Shown: positions 33,674 through 43,026, numbered from the stretch's first letter. The stretch: 64,000 bases of DNA from Nocardiopsis sp. FIRDI 009 (GCF_003386285.1 NZ_QPNC01000001.1:62001-126000), one strand, 5' to 3'. Numbers and translations: made by a program. The notes: generated by a model not told the origin, from the sequence alone.

Positions 33674-33787
33674 ATGTACGACATGGTCGAGTACCCGTCC
33701 ACGCCCGACTCCGAGGACGAGGTCCGCCGCGCGCTCCAGGGCGCCCTGGAGCGCAGGGACGGCGGGAGCCCGCTGGACATGCCCTAG
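33674..33787 (+). CDS. 37-residue small protein upstream of leuB
   Basis: MYDMVEYPSTPDSEDEVRRA..., 37 residues, with a near-perfect ribosome site GGAGGAT 6 nt before ATG 33674. Composition is acidic at the N-terminus, then a charged helix (EDEVRRALQGALERRDG). There is no run of Leu/Val/Ile codons, so it is not a classic attenuation peptide. It lies between two BCAA-type palindromes (33352, 33814) and 82 nt before leuB, so it may be co-transcribed with leuB. Function unknown; no family recognised. Confidence 0.5.
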   Translation: MYDMVEYPSTPDSEDEVRRALQGALERRDGGSPLDMP

Positions 33788-33813
33788 TCTTGTCTCATCC
33801 ACTGTTCATTCTG

Positions 33814-33830
33814 ATCTCGCCATGTGAGAC
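33814..33830. promoter_or_regulatory. Palindrome before leuB (site D)
   Basis: ATCTC-GCCATGT-GAGAC: one arm mismatch from the consensus GTCTC-N7-GAGAC, 40 nt before the leuB start. An extra half-site GTCTC is at 33792. Confidence 0.5.
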
Positions 33831-33869
33831 ACGCGTGGTTGGGTCGCGTTCGAGTTAGAGGCAGTCCGT

Positions 33870-34934
33870 ATGGCAGCGCGCACGGTGAAACTGGCCGTCA
33901 TCCCGGGTGACGGGATCGGGCCCGAGGTGGTCGGTGAGGGGCTCAAGGTCCTGGAGGCCGTCGCCCCCCGGCACGACCTCGCCATCGAGACCACCGAGTA
34001 CGAGCTGGGCGCCAAGCTCTGGCACCGGACCGGCGAGACCCTGCCCGACTCCGTCGAGGCCGAACTCCGCGAGCACGAGGCGATCCTCCTGGGCGCCGTC
34101 GGCGATCCGAGCGTTCCCAGCGGCGTCCTGGAGCGCGGCCTGCTGCTGCGCCTGCGCTTCGACTTCGACCACTACGTCAACCTGCGTCCCGTGCGCCTCT
34201 TCCCCGGCGTCGACAGCCCCCTGGCGGGCGTGTCCCCCGAGGACATCGACATGCTGGTCGTGCGCGAGGGCACCGAGGGCCCCTACGCGGGCGCCGGGGG
34301 CGTGCTGCGCAAGGGCACCCCGCACGAGATCGCCACCCAGGACAGCGTCAACACCCGCTTCGGAGTCGAGCGCGTCGTCCGCTACGCCTTCGCCAAGGCC
34401 GCCGCCCGGCCGCGCAGGAAGCTCACCCTGGTCCACAAGGACAACGTCCTGACCTTCGCGGGCGATCTCTGGCAGCGGGTCGTGCGCGAGGTCGGCGCCG
34501 AGTACCCCCAGGTCACCGTCGACTACTGCCACGTCGACGCGGCCGCCATGTTCTTCGTCAACCAGCCCGCCCGCTTCGACGTGGTGGTCACCGACAACCT
34601 GTTCGGCGACATCATCACCGACATCGGCGCCGCCGTCACCGGTGGCATCGGACTGGCCGCCAGCGGCAACGTCAACCCGGACAACACCTTCCCCAGCATG
34701 TTCGAGCCGGTGCACGGCTCCGCCCCCGACATCGCGGGCCAGGGCAAGGCCGACCCCACCGCCACGGTGCTGTCGGTCGCCACCATGCTGGACCACCTCG
34801 GCGTGCCCGAGGCCGCCCGCGGGATCGAGGACGCGGTCGCCGCGGACCTGAAGACCCGTGCCCAGGGCGGCGCGGTGCGCTCCACCTCCCAGATCGGTGA
34901 CGACCTCGCCGCGCGAGTAGGCGAGCAGGGCTGA
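33870..34934 (+). CDS. leuB: 3-isopropylmalate dehydrogenase
   Basis: 354 residues. NAD+-dependent oxidative decarboxylation in leucine synthesis. Motifs: [71 protein letters not shown] and [21 protein letters not shown]. Shorter loops than E. coli LeuB, as usual in actinobacteria. Ribosome site AGAGG. A BCAA-type palindrome precedes it. Confidence 0.96.
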   Translation: MAARTVKLAVIPGDGIGPEVVGEGLKVLEAVAPRHDLAIETTEYELGAKLWHRTGETLPDSVEAELREHEAILLGAVGDPSVPSGVLERGLLLRLRFDFDHYVNLRPVRLFPGVDSPLAGVSPEDIDMLVVREGTEGPYAGAGGVLRKGTPHEIATQDSVNTRFGVERVVRYAFAKAAARPRRKLTLVHKDNVLTFAGDLWQRVVREVGAEYPQVTVDYCHVDAAAMFFVNQPARFDVVVTDNLFGDIITDIGAAVTGGIGLAASGNVNPDNTFPSMFEPVHGSAPDIAGQGKADPTATVLSVATMLDHLGVPEAARGIEDAVAADLKTRAQGGAVRSTSQIGDDLAARVGEQG

Positions 34935-34940
34935 CGTCAC

Positions 34941-34979
34941 GCCGTCGGCCCTGCCCCTCCCTCGGGCGCGGCCGACGGC
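34941..34979 (+). terminator. leuB: Hairpin after leuB
   Basis: Perfect arms gccgtcggcc / ggccgacggc, starting 6 nt after the stop. Confidence 0.5.
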
Positions 34980-34997
34980 CACACCACAGACACACGC

Positions 34998-35034
34998 CGA
35001 CGGGCGCGCCCGGTACCACCGAGCGCGCCCGTCG
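34998..35034. terminator. Second hairpin after leuB
   Basis: Perfect 12-bp arms cgacgggcgcgc / gcgcgcccgtcg, 13-nt loop; a tandem terminator with the previous one. Confidence 0.45.
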
Positions 35035-35086
35035 CACGCCCGCCTGCGGTCTGGCACCGGGTGCGCTCTTCCGACAGACTAGATCC

Positions 35087-35110
35087 CAGGTCGGCGGTGC
35101 TGCCGACCTG
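35087..35110 (+). repeat. Hairpin in ilvE leader
   Basis: Arms caggtcggc / gccgacctg around ggtgct, 26 nt before the ilvE start, followed only by ttgc. It could influence ilvE translation or be an operator. I see no leader peptide here. Confidence 0.4.
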
Positions 35111-35136
35111 TTGCACCCGAGAGGACCATCGACGAC

Positions 35137-36252
35137 ATGAACAACGACACCACCACAAGCGGGTTGACGTTCGACATCCAGCTCTCCGACCAGCGGAAGA
35201 CCCCGCGGGAACGAGAGGAACTGCTGGAGAATCCCGGGTTCGGCCAGGTGTTCACCGACCACATGGTGACCATTCGCTACACCGAGGGCAAGGGCTGGCA
35301 CGACGCCAGGCTCGAGCCGTACGGTCCGCTGAGCCTGGACCCGGCCACGGCCGCCCTGCACTACGCGCAGGAGATCTTCGAGGGCCTCAAGGCCTACCGC
35401 CACCCGGACGGTTCCCTCGCCTCCTTCCGTCCGGAGGCCAACGCGGCGCGGTTCAACAGGAGCGCCGCCCGCATGGCGATGCCGGAGCTCCCCGAGGACC
35501 TCTTCCTCCGGTCGATCCAGCTCCTCCTCGAACACGACGGTGACTGGGTCCCGAGCAAGCCCGACTTCAGCCTGTACCTGCGACCCTTCATGATCGCCAC
35601 GGACGTCGGCCTGGGGGTGAACAACCCCTCCCGCAGCTACGTCTACCTCCTCATCGCGTCGCCGGTCGGCTCCTACTTCTCCGGCGGCGTCAAGCCGGTG
35701 ACCGTCTGGCTGTCCAAGGACTACACGCGGGCCGCCCCGGGCGGGACCGGCGCCGCCAAGTTCGCGGGCAACTACGCGGCCAGCTTCCTCGCCCAGGCGC
35801 AGGCGGTCGAGAAGGGCTGTGACCAGGTGGTCTGGCTCGACGCCCGGGAGCACCGGTGGGTCGAGGAGATGGGCGGCATGAACCTGTGGTTCGTGTTCGG
35901 CACCGGCGAGAACGCGCGCCTGCGCACGCCGCCGCTCACCGGCACCCTCCTGCCGGGCATCACCCGCGAGTCCCTGCTGCGGATGGCGCCCGACCTCGGC
36001 TACGAGGCCGAGGAGAAGCCGCTGTCCGTCGAGGAGTGGCGCGAGGCCGCCGAGTCCGGTGAGATCTCCGAGGTCTTCGCCTGCGGTACGGCCGCCGTGA
36101 TCACCCCCGTCGGTTTCGTCAGGAGCGACGACGGCGGGTTCCGGATCGGTGACGGGACCCCGGGCCCCGTCACGATGCGCCTGCGCGAGGAGCTCGTGGG
36201 CCTCCAGACCGGGCAGCGCGCCGACAAGTACGGGTGGATCACCCGCTTCTAG
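35137..36252 (+). CDS. ilvE: Branched-chain amino acid aminotransferase
   Basis: 371 residues, class IV PLP enzyme catalysing the last step for Val, Leu and Ile (and the first step of their breakdown). PLP lysine K208 in [15 protein letters not shown]; other family motifs [46 protein letters not shown] and [24 protein letters not shown] ribosome site upstream. Lies between leuB and cimA with its own terminators. Confidence 0.97.
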   Translation: MNNDTTTSGLTFDIQLSDQRKTPREREELLENPGFGQVFTDHMVTIRYTEGKGWHDARLEPYGPLSLDPATAALHYAQEIFEGLKAYRHPDGSLASFRPEANAARFNRSAARMAMPELPEDLFLRSIQLLLEHDGDWVPSKPDFSLYLRPFMIATDVGLGVNNPSRSYVYLLIASPVGSYFSGGVKPVTVWLSKDYTRAAPGGTGAAKFAGNYAASFLAQAQAVEKGCDQVVWLDAREHRWVEEMGGMNLWFVFGTGENARLRTPPLTGTLLPGITRESLLRMAPDLGYEAEEKPLSVEEWREAAESGEISEVFACGTAAVITPVGFVRSDDGGFRIGDGTPGPVTMRLREELVGLQTGQRADKYGWITRF

Positions 36253-36354
36253 GGTCTTTCTCTCCGGGTTCCGTCCGTGCAACGGTCACCCGAGGGGCGC
36301 CGTTACGGGGCGTCCGAACACGGACCGAAGCCGAGCGGAGGTCCACAGCGAACA

Positions 36355-36389
36355 CGGCGGGCCGTCCGGGATCTCCGGGCGGCCCTCCG
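36355..36389 (+). terminator. ilvE: Hairpin after ilvE
   Basis: 11-bp stem gggccgtccgg / ccgggcggccc with one G-U pair, extended by CGG/CCG after a mismatch. The rest of 36253-36446 shows no gene. Confidence 0.5.
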
Positions 36390-36446
36390 CCGTGCCGGTC
36401 CGACGTGCGCGTACCCGGGGCGAGAAGTCCGAAAAGAGAAATCAAC

Positions 36447-36463
36447 GTCTCGGATAGTGAGAC
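36447..36463. promoter_or_regulatory. Palindrome upstream of cimA leader (site B)
   Basis: GTCTC-GGATAGT-GAGAC, followed by AATCCG. It differs from site A before ilvB at one base across 17 and shares the trailing AAT. About 50 nt before the cimA leader peptide, the same spacing as at ilvB. Confidence 0.6.
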
Positions 36464-36514
36464 AATCCGCCGGTGAACACCGAAGACTCCGCTCCCGTGT
36501 GGCACACTGGCCTC

Positions 36515-36556
36515 ATGCCGTCTCAGGTTCTCATTATCGTGAGGCGCGCTGGCTGA
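36515..36556 (+). CDS. cimA leader peptide
   Basis: 13 codons, ATG start: MPSQVLIIVRRAG. The run Val-Leu-Ile-Ile-Val followed by RRA parallels the ilvB leader (LILVLGRRA). Its 3' end forms one arm of a 10-bp hairpin, and a U-run terminator follows before cimA. The Ile-Ile pair fits control by isoleucine, the end product of the citramalate route. Confidence 0.75.
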   Translation: MPSQVLIIVRRAG

Positions 36557-36605
36557 CCGACTGCCCATCCACGCCGGGACAGTCCCACGGACCCTGCCAG
36601 CGCGC
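36544..36605 (+). promoter_or_regulatory. Long-range hairpin of cimA leader
   Basis: Perfect 10-bp arms gcgcgctggc (36544-36553, inside the leader ORF) and gccagcgcgc (36596-36605). Position matches the pause/antiterminator hairpin of the ilvB leader. Confidence 0.55.
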
Positions 36606-36608
36606 TGA

Positions 36609-36636
36609 CCTCTCGTGTCCACGAGGGGTCTTTTTT
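36609..36636 (+). terminator. cimA: cimA attenuator terminator
   Basis: Arms cctctcgt(g) / (c)acgagggg with one wobble, followed by tctttttt. 47 nt before the cimA start, so read-through must be conditional. Confidence 0.75.
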
Positions 36637-36682
36637 GTTGGCCGGGCCGCTGCCCCGGCGTCCACCTTCGGGAGTACCACCC

Positions 36683-38293
36683 ATGAGGGATGACGGTTTC
36701 CACGTCTTCGACACCACGCTGCGCGACGGTGCCCAGCGCGAGGGGATCAATCTGCGGGTCTCCGACAAGCTGGCCATCGCGCAGCTGCTCGACGACTTCG
36801 GGGTGGCGTTCATCGAGGGAGGGTGGCCGGGGGCCAACCCCAAGGACACCGAGTTCTTCCAGCGGGCTTCACGAGAGCTCACGCTGAAGCACGCGCAACT
36901 CACCGCGTTCGGCGCGACCCGCCGGGCCGGGGTGCGGGCCGCCGACGACCCACAGGTGGCCGCTCTGCGCGACAGCGGCGCACCGGTCGTCACCCTTGTC
37001 GCCAAGAGTGACGGCCGGCACGTCGAACGGGCACTGCGCACGACCCTGTCCGAGAACCTCGCCATGATCGCCGACACCGTGTCCCACCTGCGTGAACACG
37101 GACAGCGGGTGTTCGTGGACTGTGAGCACTTCTTCGACGGCTACCACCACGACCCCACACACGCCCTCGACGTCGTCCGCACCGCGGCCGAGGCCGGGGC
37201 GGACGTGGTCGTGCTGTGTGACACCAACGGCGGCATGCTGCCCTCCGACGTGACCCGGGTGGTCGCCGAGGTCCGCGAGGCCACCGGGGTGCGCCTGGGC
37301 ATCCACGCCCAGGACGACACCGGCTGCGCCGTCGCCAACACCCTCGCCGCCGTCGAGGCCGGGGCCACGCACGTCCAGTGCACGGCCAACGGCTACGGCG
37401 AGCGGGTCGGCAACGCCAACCTGTTCTCCGTCGTCGGCGCGCTCGCCCTCAAGCAGGGGCGCGACGTCCTGCCCGAGGGCTGCCTGGCCGAGATGACCCG
37501 GGTGGCGACCGCCATCGCGGAGATCGTCAACCTCACCCCGGACACCCACCAGCCCTACGTGGGGGTGTCGGCGTTCGCGCACAAGGCCGGGCTGCACGCC
37601 TCCGCGATCAAGGTCGACCCCGACCTGTACCAGCACACCGATCCCGCCCTCGTCGGCAACCGCATGCGGATGCTCGTGTCCGACATGGCCGGTCGGGCGT
37701 CGATCGAACTCAAGGCCCGCGAACTGGGCCTGGACCTGGGCGGTGACCGCGAGCTCTCCGGCCGCGTCGTGGACCGGGTCAAGGGCCTGGAACTGTCCGG
37801 GTACAGCTTCGAGGCGGCCGACGCGTCCCTGGAGCTGCTCCTGCGCGAGGAGCTCGGCGAACCGGTGCGCTACTTCGACACCGAGTCCTGGCGGGTCATC
37901 ACCGAGCGGCGTCCCATCAGCGGCGCCAGCCCCCTGGACGACGGGTACGAGAGCCTGACCGAGGCCACGGTGAAGCTCATGGTCAAGGGGGAGCGCGTGA
38001 TCGCCACGGCCGAGGGCAACGGCCCGGTCAACGCGTTGGACCGCGCGCTGCGCAGCGCGCTGGAGGGCGTGTACACGGCCCTGGCCGGTCTGGAACTGAC
38101 CGACTACAAGGTCAGGATCCTGGAGGGCACCTCCGGCACCAACGCCATCACGCGGATCCTCATCACCTTCGGCGACGGCGCGGGGGAGTGGACCACGGTC
38201 GGCGTGGGCCCGAACGTCATCGACGCGTCGTGGGTGGCGCTCGAGCAGGCCGTCACCTACGGCCTGCTCAGGCAGGGCTATCCGCAGGGTTGA
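36683..38293 (+). CDS. cimA: (R)-citramalate synthase
   Basis: 536 residues; ATG 36683 with GGGAG about 8 nt upstream. Condenses acetyl-CoA and pyruvate to citramalate, a threonine-independent route to 2-oxobutyrate and isoleucine. Catalytic barrel: DTTLRDGAQREGINL, FIEGGWPGANPKD, VVLCDTNGGMLP, GIHAQDDTGCAVANTLAAVEAGATHVQ and FAHKAGLHASAIKVDP. C-terminal LeuA-type allosteric domain (about 425-535: TVKLMVKGERVIATAEGNGPVNAL, GTSGTNAITRI). The double-Gln-Arg LRDGAQREG and long dimer domain separate it from LeuA. The leader-peptide attenuator with Val/Leu/Ile codons supports a role in branched-chain synthesis. Confidence 0.92.
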   Translation: MRDDGFHVFDTTLRDGAQREGINLRVSDKLAIAQLLDDFGVAFIEGGWPGANPKDTEFFQRASRELTLKHAQLTAFGATRRAGVRAADDPQVAALRDSGAPVVTLVAKSDGRHVERALRTTLSENLAMIADTVSHLREHGQRVFVDCEHFFDGYHHDPTHALDVVRTAAEAGADVVVLCDTNGGMLPSDVTRVVAEVREATGVRLGIHAQDDTGCAVANTLAAVEAGATHVQCTANGYGERVGNANLFSVVGALALKQGRDVLPEGCLAEMTRVATAIAEIVNLTPDTHQPYVGVSAFAHKAGLHASAIKVDPDLYQHTDPALVGNRMRMLVSDMAGRASIELKARELGLDLGGDRELSGRVVDRVKGLELSGYSFEAADASLELLLREELGEPVRYFDTESWRVITERRPISGASPLDDGYESLTEATVKLMVKGERVIATAEGNGPVNALDRALRSALEGVYTALAGLELTDYKVRILEGTSGTNAITRILITFGDGAGEWTTVGVGPNVIDASWVALEQAVTYGLLRQGYPQG

Positions 38294-38324
38294 GGGCTCG
38301 GGCGGAGGCCCGCAGGCCACGGGC

Positions 38325-39233
38325 TCACCCGTTGTCCGGGTACACCCACCCGTTGGGCTCGCAGCCCTGGAGGTCCAGGGTCTGCTGCTGCATCACCGGT
38401 GCAAGCTCGCCCTCGCCCGGGCAGAACACGTGGCCGTGGCCGAGGGTGTGGCCCACCTCGTGGTTGATCAGGTAGATCCGGTAGGTCTCCAGGTCGCCGT
38501 CGAAGTGCTCCACACCCGACACCCACCGGTTCTGGTTGATGATGGCGCGGTTGCCGTTGGCGCACGAGACGAACCCGTTGGTGCGCAGCGGGGCGCACAG
38601 CCGGTCGACGCTGTCCGGGGCGGCCAGGATCACCCGGACGTCGGCGTCGTCCCCGTCCACCCGCTGGACCGACCGTTCGCCGTCGTTGCCCCAGCTGCGG
38701 GGGTCGCCGAGGATCTTCTCCACGGCGGCGGCGAAGTCCCCCTCGTCGCCGGGCAGACCCTTCTCCACCTCGACGGCGAAGGTCAGCAGCGGGCCCTCGC
38801 CCATGACCTCGCTCTCACCCTCCACGGTGCGCATCTCGCCGTCGGCGGTGTCCACCTCCTCCTCCACGGAGCGGAGCAGGACCGGGACCTCCTTCTCGGC
38901 CTCCTCCGGCGCGCTCTCCCGTGGACCGGCGTCCTCGGTCGCGGGGAGGGTGGCGGTGGCGTTGACGGACCCCTCGGGCACGGAACCGCGCCCGGCGTCC
39001 GCCCCGTTCTCCACCAGGGCGGAGGCCCCGGTCTCCGCGGGGGCGCCGATGCTGGTCCGGGGTTCGGGAACGGCGACCATGAGCACGGCGGAGGCCCCGG
39101 AGACCAGGCACAGGCCGAGCGCCAGGCCCATCGGGTACCGGCGGCGGCGACGGTGCCGGGCGCGGGATCGCCTGCGCGGAGCGGACGTGGGCACGGGCAG
39201 CAACCTCTCGACAACGGACGTCCGTTCCAGCAT
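38325..39233 (-). CDS. DUF3152 secreted metalloprotease-like protein
   Basis: About 302 residues (ATG 39233; start uncertain). Basic Arg-rich N-terminus (RRRSRARHRRRRRY), then a single membrane helix (MGLALGLCLVSGASAVLMVAV), so it is membrane-anchored or secreted. An acidic low-complexity linker is followed by a C-terminal DUF3152 domain with the zinc-peptidase signature HEVGHTLGHGH (HExxHxxGHxH type) near residue 260 and four Cys (LCAPL, VSCANG, VFCPGEG, QGCEPNG) suited to disulfides. The family is widespread in actinobacteria and its substrate is unknown. Tail-to-tail with cimA, 31 nt apart. Confidence 0.85.
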   Translation of the reverse strand: MLERTSVVERLLPVPTSAPRRRSRARHRRRRRYPMGLALGLCLVSGASAVLMVAVPEPRTSIGAPAETGASALVENGADAGRGSVPEGSVNATATLPATEDAGPRESAPEEAEKEVPVLLRSVEEEVDTADGEMRTVEGESEVMGEGPLLTFAVEVEKGLPGDEGDFAAAVEKILGDPRSWGNDGERSVQRVDGDDADVRVILAAPDSVDRLCAPLRTNGFVSCANGNRAIINQNRWVSGVEHFDGDLETYRIYLINHEVGHTLGHGHVFCPGEGELAPVMQQQTLDLQGCEPNGWVYPDNG

Positions 39234-39389
39234 GCCAGAGCCGGACCCGAAATCGTGCCAAGGTGTGACCCAGGAAGCCCGGTGGGTGGCGGGATGTCCG
39301 CCGTTCGGCACGGCGGCGTGTGCTCGCGTCTCCGGGCGCGGTTACCCTTCAACCGCAAGTGAGTCGACGGGGGTGCTGGGAGGCATCAG

Positions 39390-40190
39390 GTGCGTATCGC
39401 GCGTTTCGCGTCCGGGGATGAGGTCGGGTTCGGCCTGGTGGAGGCCGACACCGACAGCGGGGAGGAGTTCGTCGCCCGGCTCACCGGGCACCCCCTGCTC
39501 GGTGACATCACTCCGACCGGCGAGCGTGCCAAGCTCTCCGACGTCCGGCTCCTGTCGCCCGTCCTGCCCACCAAGGTGGTGTGCGTCGGCAAGAACTACG
39601 CCGACCACGTCGAGGAGATGCGCGAGGTGACGGGTGAGCCCACTGACGAGCCCGTGGTCTTCCTCAAGCCCTCCACGGCCGTGACCGGTCCCCAGGACCC
39701 GATCTTCCACCCCGCGGCGTCCGAGGAGGTCCACTTCGAGGGTGAGCTCGCCCTCGTCATCTCCCGGCCGTGCCGCGAGGTGCCCCGCGAGCGCGCCAAG
39801 GACGTCGTCTTCGGGTACACCGTGGCCAACGACGTCACCGCCCGCGACCTCCAGAAGCGCGACAAGCAGTGGACGCGGGCGAAGGGGTTCGACTCCTTCT
39901 GCCCCCTGGGGCCCTGGATCACCACCGGGCTGTCCATCGAGGAGGCCCAGAACCTGGCCCTGACCACGACGGTCGACGGTGAGGTCCGCCAGGACGGGCA
40001 CACGTCCCGGTTCATCCACGACATCCCGGCCGTCATCGAGTACGTCACCTCGTTCATGACCCTGCTCCCGGGCGACGTGGTCCTCACGGGCACCCCGGCG
40101 GGTGTGGGTCGGGTGCGGGTCGGCCAGGAGGTCGCGGTGACCGTCGAGCGGATCGGTACCATCCGCAACCGCGTGGTCGCCCGGGACTGA
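39390..40190 (+). CDS. Fumarylacetoacetate hydrolase-family protein
   Basis: 266 residues, GTG start. A short N-terminal domain precedes the FAH fold: VVCVGKNYADHVEEM, VVFLKPSTAVTGP, metal ligands in HFEGELALVIS and VANDVTARDLQ, then SFCPLGPWI and LLPGDVVLTGTPAGVG. Enzymes of this group include acylpyruvate hydrolases and oxaloacetate decarboxylases; the substrate cannot be told from sequence. This gene often precedes gltX in actinobacteria, as here with one gene between. Confidence 0.9.
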   Translation: MRIARFASGDEVGFGLVEADTDSGEEFVARLTGHPLLGDITPTGERAKLSDVRLLSPVLPTKVVCVGKNYADHVEEMREVTGEPTDEPVVFLKPSTAVTGPQDPIFHPAASEEVHFEGELALVISRPCREVPRERAKDVVFGYTVANDVTARDLQKRDKQWTRAKGFDSFCPLGPWITTGLSIEEAQNLALTTTVDGEVRQDGHTSRFIHDIPAVIEYVTSFMTLLPGDVVLTGTPAGVGRVRVGQEVAVTVERIGTIRNRVVARD

Positions 40191-40291
40191 CTTTCGCGCG
40201 CCCCGAATCGACCCGGGGTGATCGGGGCTCCACCCCGCGCCACCAGGGGTGGGTCGCGGTTCCACACCGCGCGCCCCGAACCCCGGCGCGG

Positions 40292-40331
40292 CCGGGGTCG
40301 GCGGTACGCTCGGCCGTACCGCCGACCCCGG
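40292..40331. terminator. 17-bp inverted repeat before the SGNH hydrolase
   Basis: Perfect 17-bp arms (ccggggtcggcggtacg and complement) with loop ctcggc, 100 nt after the FAH stop and 18 nt before the next start. Placed directly before the ribosome site, it could end the upstream transcript or occlude translation. Confidence 0.5.
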
Positions 40332-40348
40332 GAAATGGGAGGACCCCC

Positions 40349-41278
40349 GTGCCCAAGCGCCGACGTCCAGTGCCGCTCGTCATCGCCGGAGCGCTGGCCC
40401 TCGTGCTCGTCGCGCTGGGCGCGGGTCTGTGGGCCCTCACCCGGTTCGGACCCGTTGACCGCGACCCCGCGCAGGAGGCCCCCGTGCGCGAACCCAGCCG
40501 TGTCATGATCGCGGGCGACTCCATGACCCAGGGCGCCAACGGCGACTGGACCTGGCGCTACCGCCTGTGGAACCACCTCGCCCCGCACGTCGACGACCTG
40601 GACTTCGTCGGCCCCTACACCGACCCCGCGACACGGGACATGATGTTTCCGGTGCCGACCGAGGGGGACGGCGGGACGGACGCCCCGGGAGAGCCGACCG
40701 ACCCGTCCGCGACCGGGTGGCCCGGTGACGACGGGGACCCCGGCACCGTCGAGTACCGTGACCCCGGCTTCGACCAGGACCACAACGCCCTGTGGGGGCG
40801 CACCCTGCTCGACGCGCTCGGCTCCATCGAGGAGGAGGTCCGGGTCCACCAGCCGGACGTGCTGTGCGTCATGATCGGCGTCAACGACCTGCTGTGGCCG
40901 GTGGAGACCGAGGAGATGGAGCGGCGCCTGCGCGACTACGTGGAGGCCGCCCGGCGGGGCAACCCGAACCTGCGCGTGGTGGTCGCCGAGGTGCCTCCCA
41001 TCGCCCTCACCCAGACCGACGAGGGCTTCGCGTTGCGCGTGTACGCCTACAACCAGATCGTCCGCGAGGTGGCCGCCGACCTGTCCACGGACACCTCGCC
41101 CGTGGTCAGCGTGGACGTGGCCGGAATGGGCGGCTGGGACCCGACGGTGCACGCCTACGACGGCACCCACCCCAACGCCGACGGTGAGGTCAAGATCGCC
41201 GCGGCCTTCGCCGACGTCCTCTCGGCCCGGTTCGGCATGGGCCCCGCCTACCCCCGGCCCCTGTCCACCGCGACCTGA
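40349..41278 (+). CDS. Membrane-anchored SGNH/GDSL hydrolase
   Basis: 309 residues, GTG start with GGGAGGA 6 nt upstream. N-terminal signal-anchor helix (LVIAGALALVLVALGAGLWAL, about 9-30). SGNH blocks: I, MIAGDSMTQGANG (catalytic Ser); III, GVNDLLW; V, DGTHPNADG (Asp and His of the triad). A Gly/Asp/Pro-rich insert of about 50 residues follows block I. The catalytic domain should face outside. Likely an esterase or lipase; substrate unknown. Confidence 0.88.
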   Translation: MPKRRRPVPLVIAGALALVLVALGAGLWALTRFGPVDRDPAQEAPVREPSRVMIAGDSMTQGANGDWTWRYRLWNHLAPHVDDLDFVGPYTDPATRDMMFPVPTEGDGGTDAPGEPTDPSATGWPGDDGDPGTVEYRDPGFDQDHNALWGRTLLDALGSIEEEVRVHQPDVLCVMIGVNDLLWPVETEEMERRLRDYVEAARRGNPNLRVVVAEVPPIALTQTDEGFALRVYAYNQIVREVAADLSTDTSPVVSVDVAGMGGWDPTVHAYDGTHPNADGEVKIAAAFADVLSARFGMGPAYPRPLSTAT

Positions 41279-41358
41279 CCCGGGGCGGCCGCCCCTTCGC
41301 GGTCCCGGCCCGACCGCCGCCCGTCAGCGATGTCCCGGAAGCGCACGTCCACCCCCGA

Positions 41359-41372
41359 TACCCTGGTGGCCG
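41359..41372 (+). promoter_or_regulatory. gltX: Candidate -10 of gltX, leaderless start
   Basis: TACCCT at 41359-41364 with GTG start 7 nt after it and no ribosome site; transcription likely begins at the start codon. Confidence 0.4.
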
Positions 41373-42820
41373 TGACTGAGACTCCTATTCGTACCCGATT
41401 CGCCCCGTCCCCCACGGGCATGTTCCACGTGGGTGGCGCCCGTTCCGCGCTCTTCAACTGGGCCCTGGCGCAGCAGAGCCCCGAGGGGCGCATGGTGCTC
41501 CGCATCGAGGACACCGACGCGGCCCGCAACCGCCCGGAGTGGACCGACGGCATCATCCGCGCGCTGGCCTGGCTGGGGATCAGCGACGCCGACCCGCACT
41601 TCGAGGGACCCTACTTCCAGTCGTCCTACGCCGAGCAGCACCGCGAGACCGCCCAGCGCCTGTACGCGGAGGGCCGCGCCTACTTCTGCGACTGCACCCG
41701 CGAGCAGGTGCAGGAGCGCCGCGACAACCCGAACCTGGGCTACGACGGCTTCTGCCGCGACCGCGGGCTGGAGCCGGGTCCGGGACGCGCCCTGCGCTTC
41801 CGCGTCCCCGACGGCGGGCCGACGGTCGTCGAGGACCAGATCCGCGGGCTGGTGGAGTTCGACCACGCCGCCATCGAGGACTTCGTGATCGCCCGCGCCG
41901 ACGGCTCCCCGCTCTTCGTCCTGGCCAACGTGGTCGACGACGTCGAGATGCGCATCACCCACGTCATCCGAGGTGAGGAGCACCTGTCCAACACCCCCAA
42001 GCAGCAGCTTTTGTGGGAGGCGCTGGGCCTGACCCCGCCGGTGTGGGCGCACCTGCCCGTGATCGTCAACGAGCAGCGCAAGAAGCTGTCCAAGCGCCGT
42101 GACAAGGTCGCCCTGGAGTCCTACCAGGAGGAGGGCTACCTGGCCGAGGCGATGGTCAACTACCTCATGCTGCTGGGCTGGGCGCCGGGCGACGACCGCG
42201 AGATCATGCCGTGGGAGGAGATGCGGCCGCTGTTCGACGTGGCGGACGTCAACAGCTCCAGCGCCTTCTTCGACGAGAAGAAGCTGCGCGCCTTCAACGG
42301 CGAGTACATCCGCGCCCTGGAACTGGACGACTTCATCCACCGCTGCCAGCCCTGGCTGTCCGGTGACGCCGCCCCCTGGGACCCGGCCGACTACGACCCC
42401 GCCGTGTTCCGTGCGGTCGCCCCGCTCGTGCAGAGCCGTGTGGCCGTGCTCAGCGAGATCGTGCCCAACGTGGACTTCCTGTTCCTCAGGGAGCCCGTGG
42501 AGGACGAGAAGAGCTGGAACAAGGCGATGAAGCCGGGCGTGGGCCGGGAGATGCTGGAGGCCGCCCAGGCCCGTTTCGCCGACCCGGCCCAGGAATGGAC
42601 CGCCGACGCGCTGAAGACCGCCACGGAGGAGGCCGGTGCCTCGCTCGGGCTCAAGCTCGGCAAGGCGCAGGCGCCCGTGCGCGTCGCGGTGACCGGGCGC
42701 ACGGTCGGCCTGCCGCTGTTCGAGTCGCTGGAGGTGCTCGGCCGTGACCGCGTCCTGGCCCGGATCGGCGCCGCGCTGGAGCGGCTCCGGTCCCAGGAGA
42801 AGGACGCCGCGCAGGTGTGA
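41372..42820 (+). CDS. gltX: Glutamyl-tRNA synthetase
   Basis: 482 residues, GTG 41372 ([16 protein letters not shown]). Class I aminoacyl-tRNA synthetase. HIGH-type motif HVGG in [25 protein letters not shown]-type motif [18 protein letters not shown] and [14 protein letters not shown] are typical. With GatCAB also encoded here and no glutaminyl-tRNA synthetase seen, it is probably non-discriminating and charges tRNA-Gln with Glu as well (inference). tRNA-Gln and two tRNA-Glu genes follow directly. Confidence 0.97.
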   Translation: MTETPIRTRFAPSPTGMFHVGGARSALFNWALAQQSPEGRMVLRIEDTDAARNRPEWTDGIIRALAWLGISDADPHFEGPYFQSSYAEQHRETAQRLYAEGRAYFCDCTREQVQERRDNPNLGYDGFCRDRGLEPGPGRALRFRVPDGGPTVVEDQIRGLVEFDHAAIEDFVIARADGSPLFVLANVVDDVEMRITHVIRGEEHLSNTPKQQLLWEALGLTPPVWAHLPVIVNEQRKKLSKRRDKVALESYQEEGYLAEAMVNYLMLLGWAPGDDREIMPWEEMRPLFDVADVNSSSAFFDEKKLRAFNGEYIRALELDDFIHRCQPWLSGDAAPWDPADYDPAVFRAVAPLVQSRVAVLSEIVPNVDFLFLREPVEDEKSWNKAMKPGVGREMLEAAQARFADPAQEWTADALKTATEEAGASLGLKLGKAQAPVRVAVTGRTVGLPLFESLEVLGRDRVLARIGAALERLRSQEKDAAQV

Positions 42821-42827
42821 GGGGGTG

Positions 42828-42858
42828 GGGGTGGTCGGGGCCACAGCCCGGCCACCCC
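42828..42858 (+). terminator. gltX: Terminator after gltX
   Basis: 12-bp stem ggggtggtcggg / cccggccacccc (one G-U), 7-nt loop, 8 nt after the stop. Confidence 0.55.
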
Positions 42859-42954
42859 GATTCCGGTTCGCGAGTACTCCGAATGTCCGCTAGAGTTAAC
42901 GACGTCGCCGAGGGGGACAGGGAAGCGAAAGCGGCCAGGTCCTTCCGAAAGCAC

Positions 42955-43026
42955 TGGGGTATGGTGTAATCGGCAGCACGACTGATTCTGGTTCAGTTAG
43001 TCTAGGTTCGAGTCCTGGTACCCCAG
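42955..43026 (+). tRNA. tRNA-Gln (CTG)
   Basis: 72 nt. Acceptor TGGGGTA / TACCCCA, D-arm GTG..CAC, anticodon stem ACTGA/TCAGT with anticodon CTG at 42988-42990, T-arm CTAGG-TTCGAGT-CCTGG, discriminator G. CCA is not encoded. The U1-A72 first pair is usual for a tRNA-Gln amidated by GatCAB. Confidence 0.95.
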
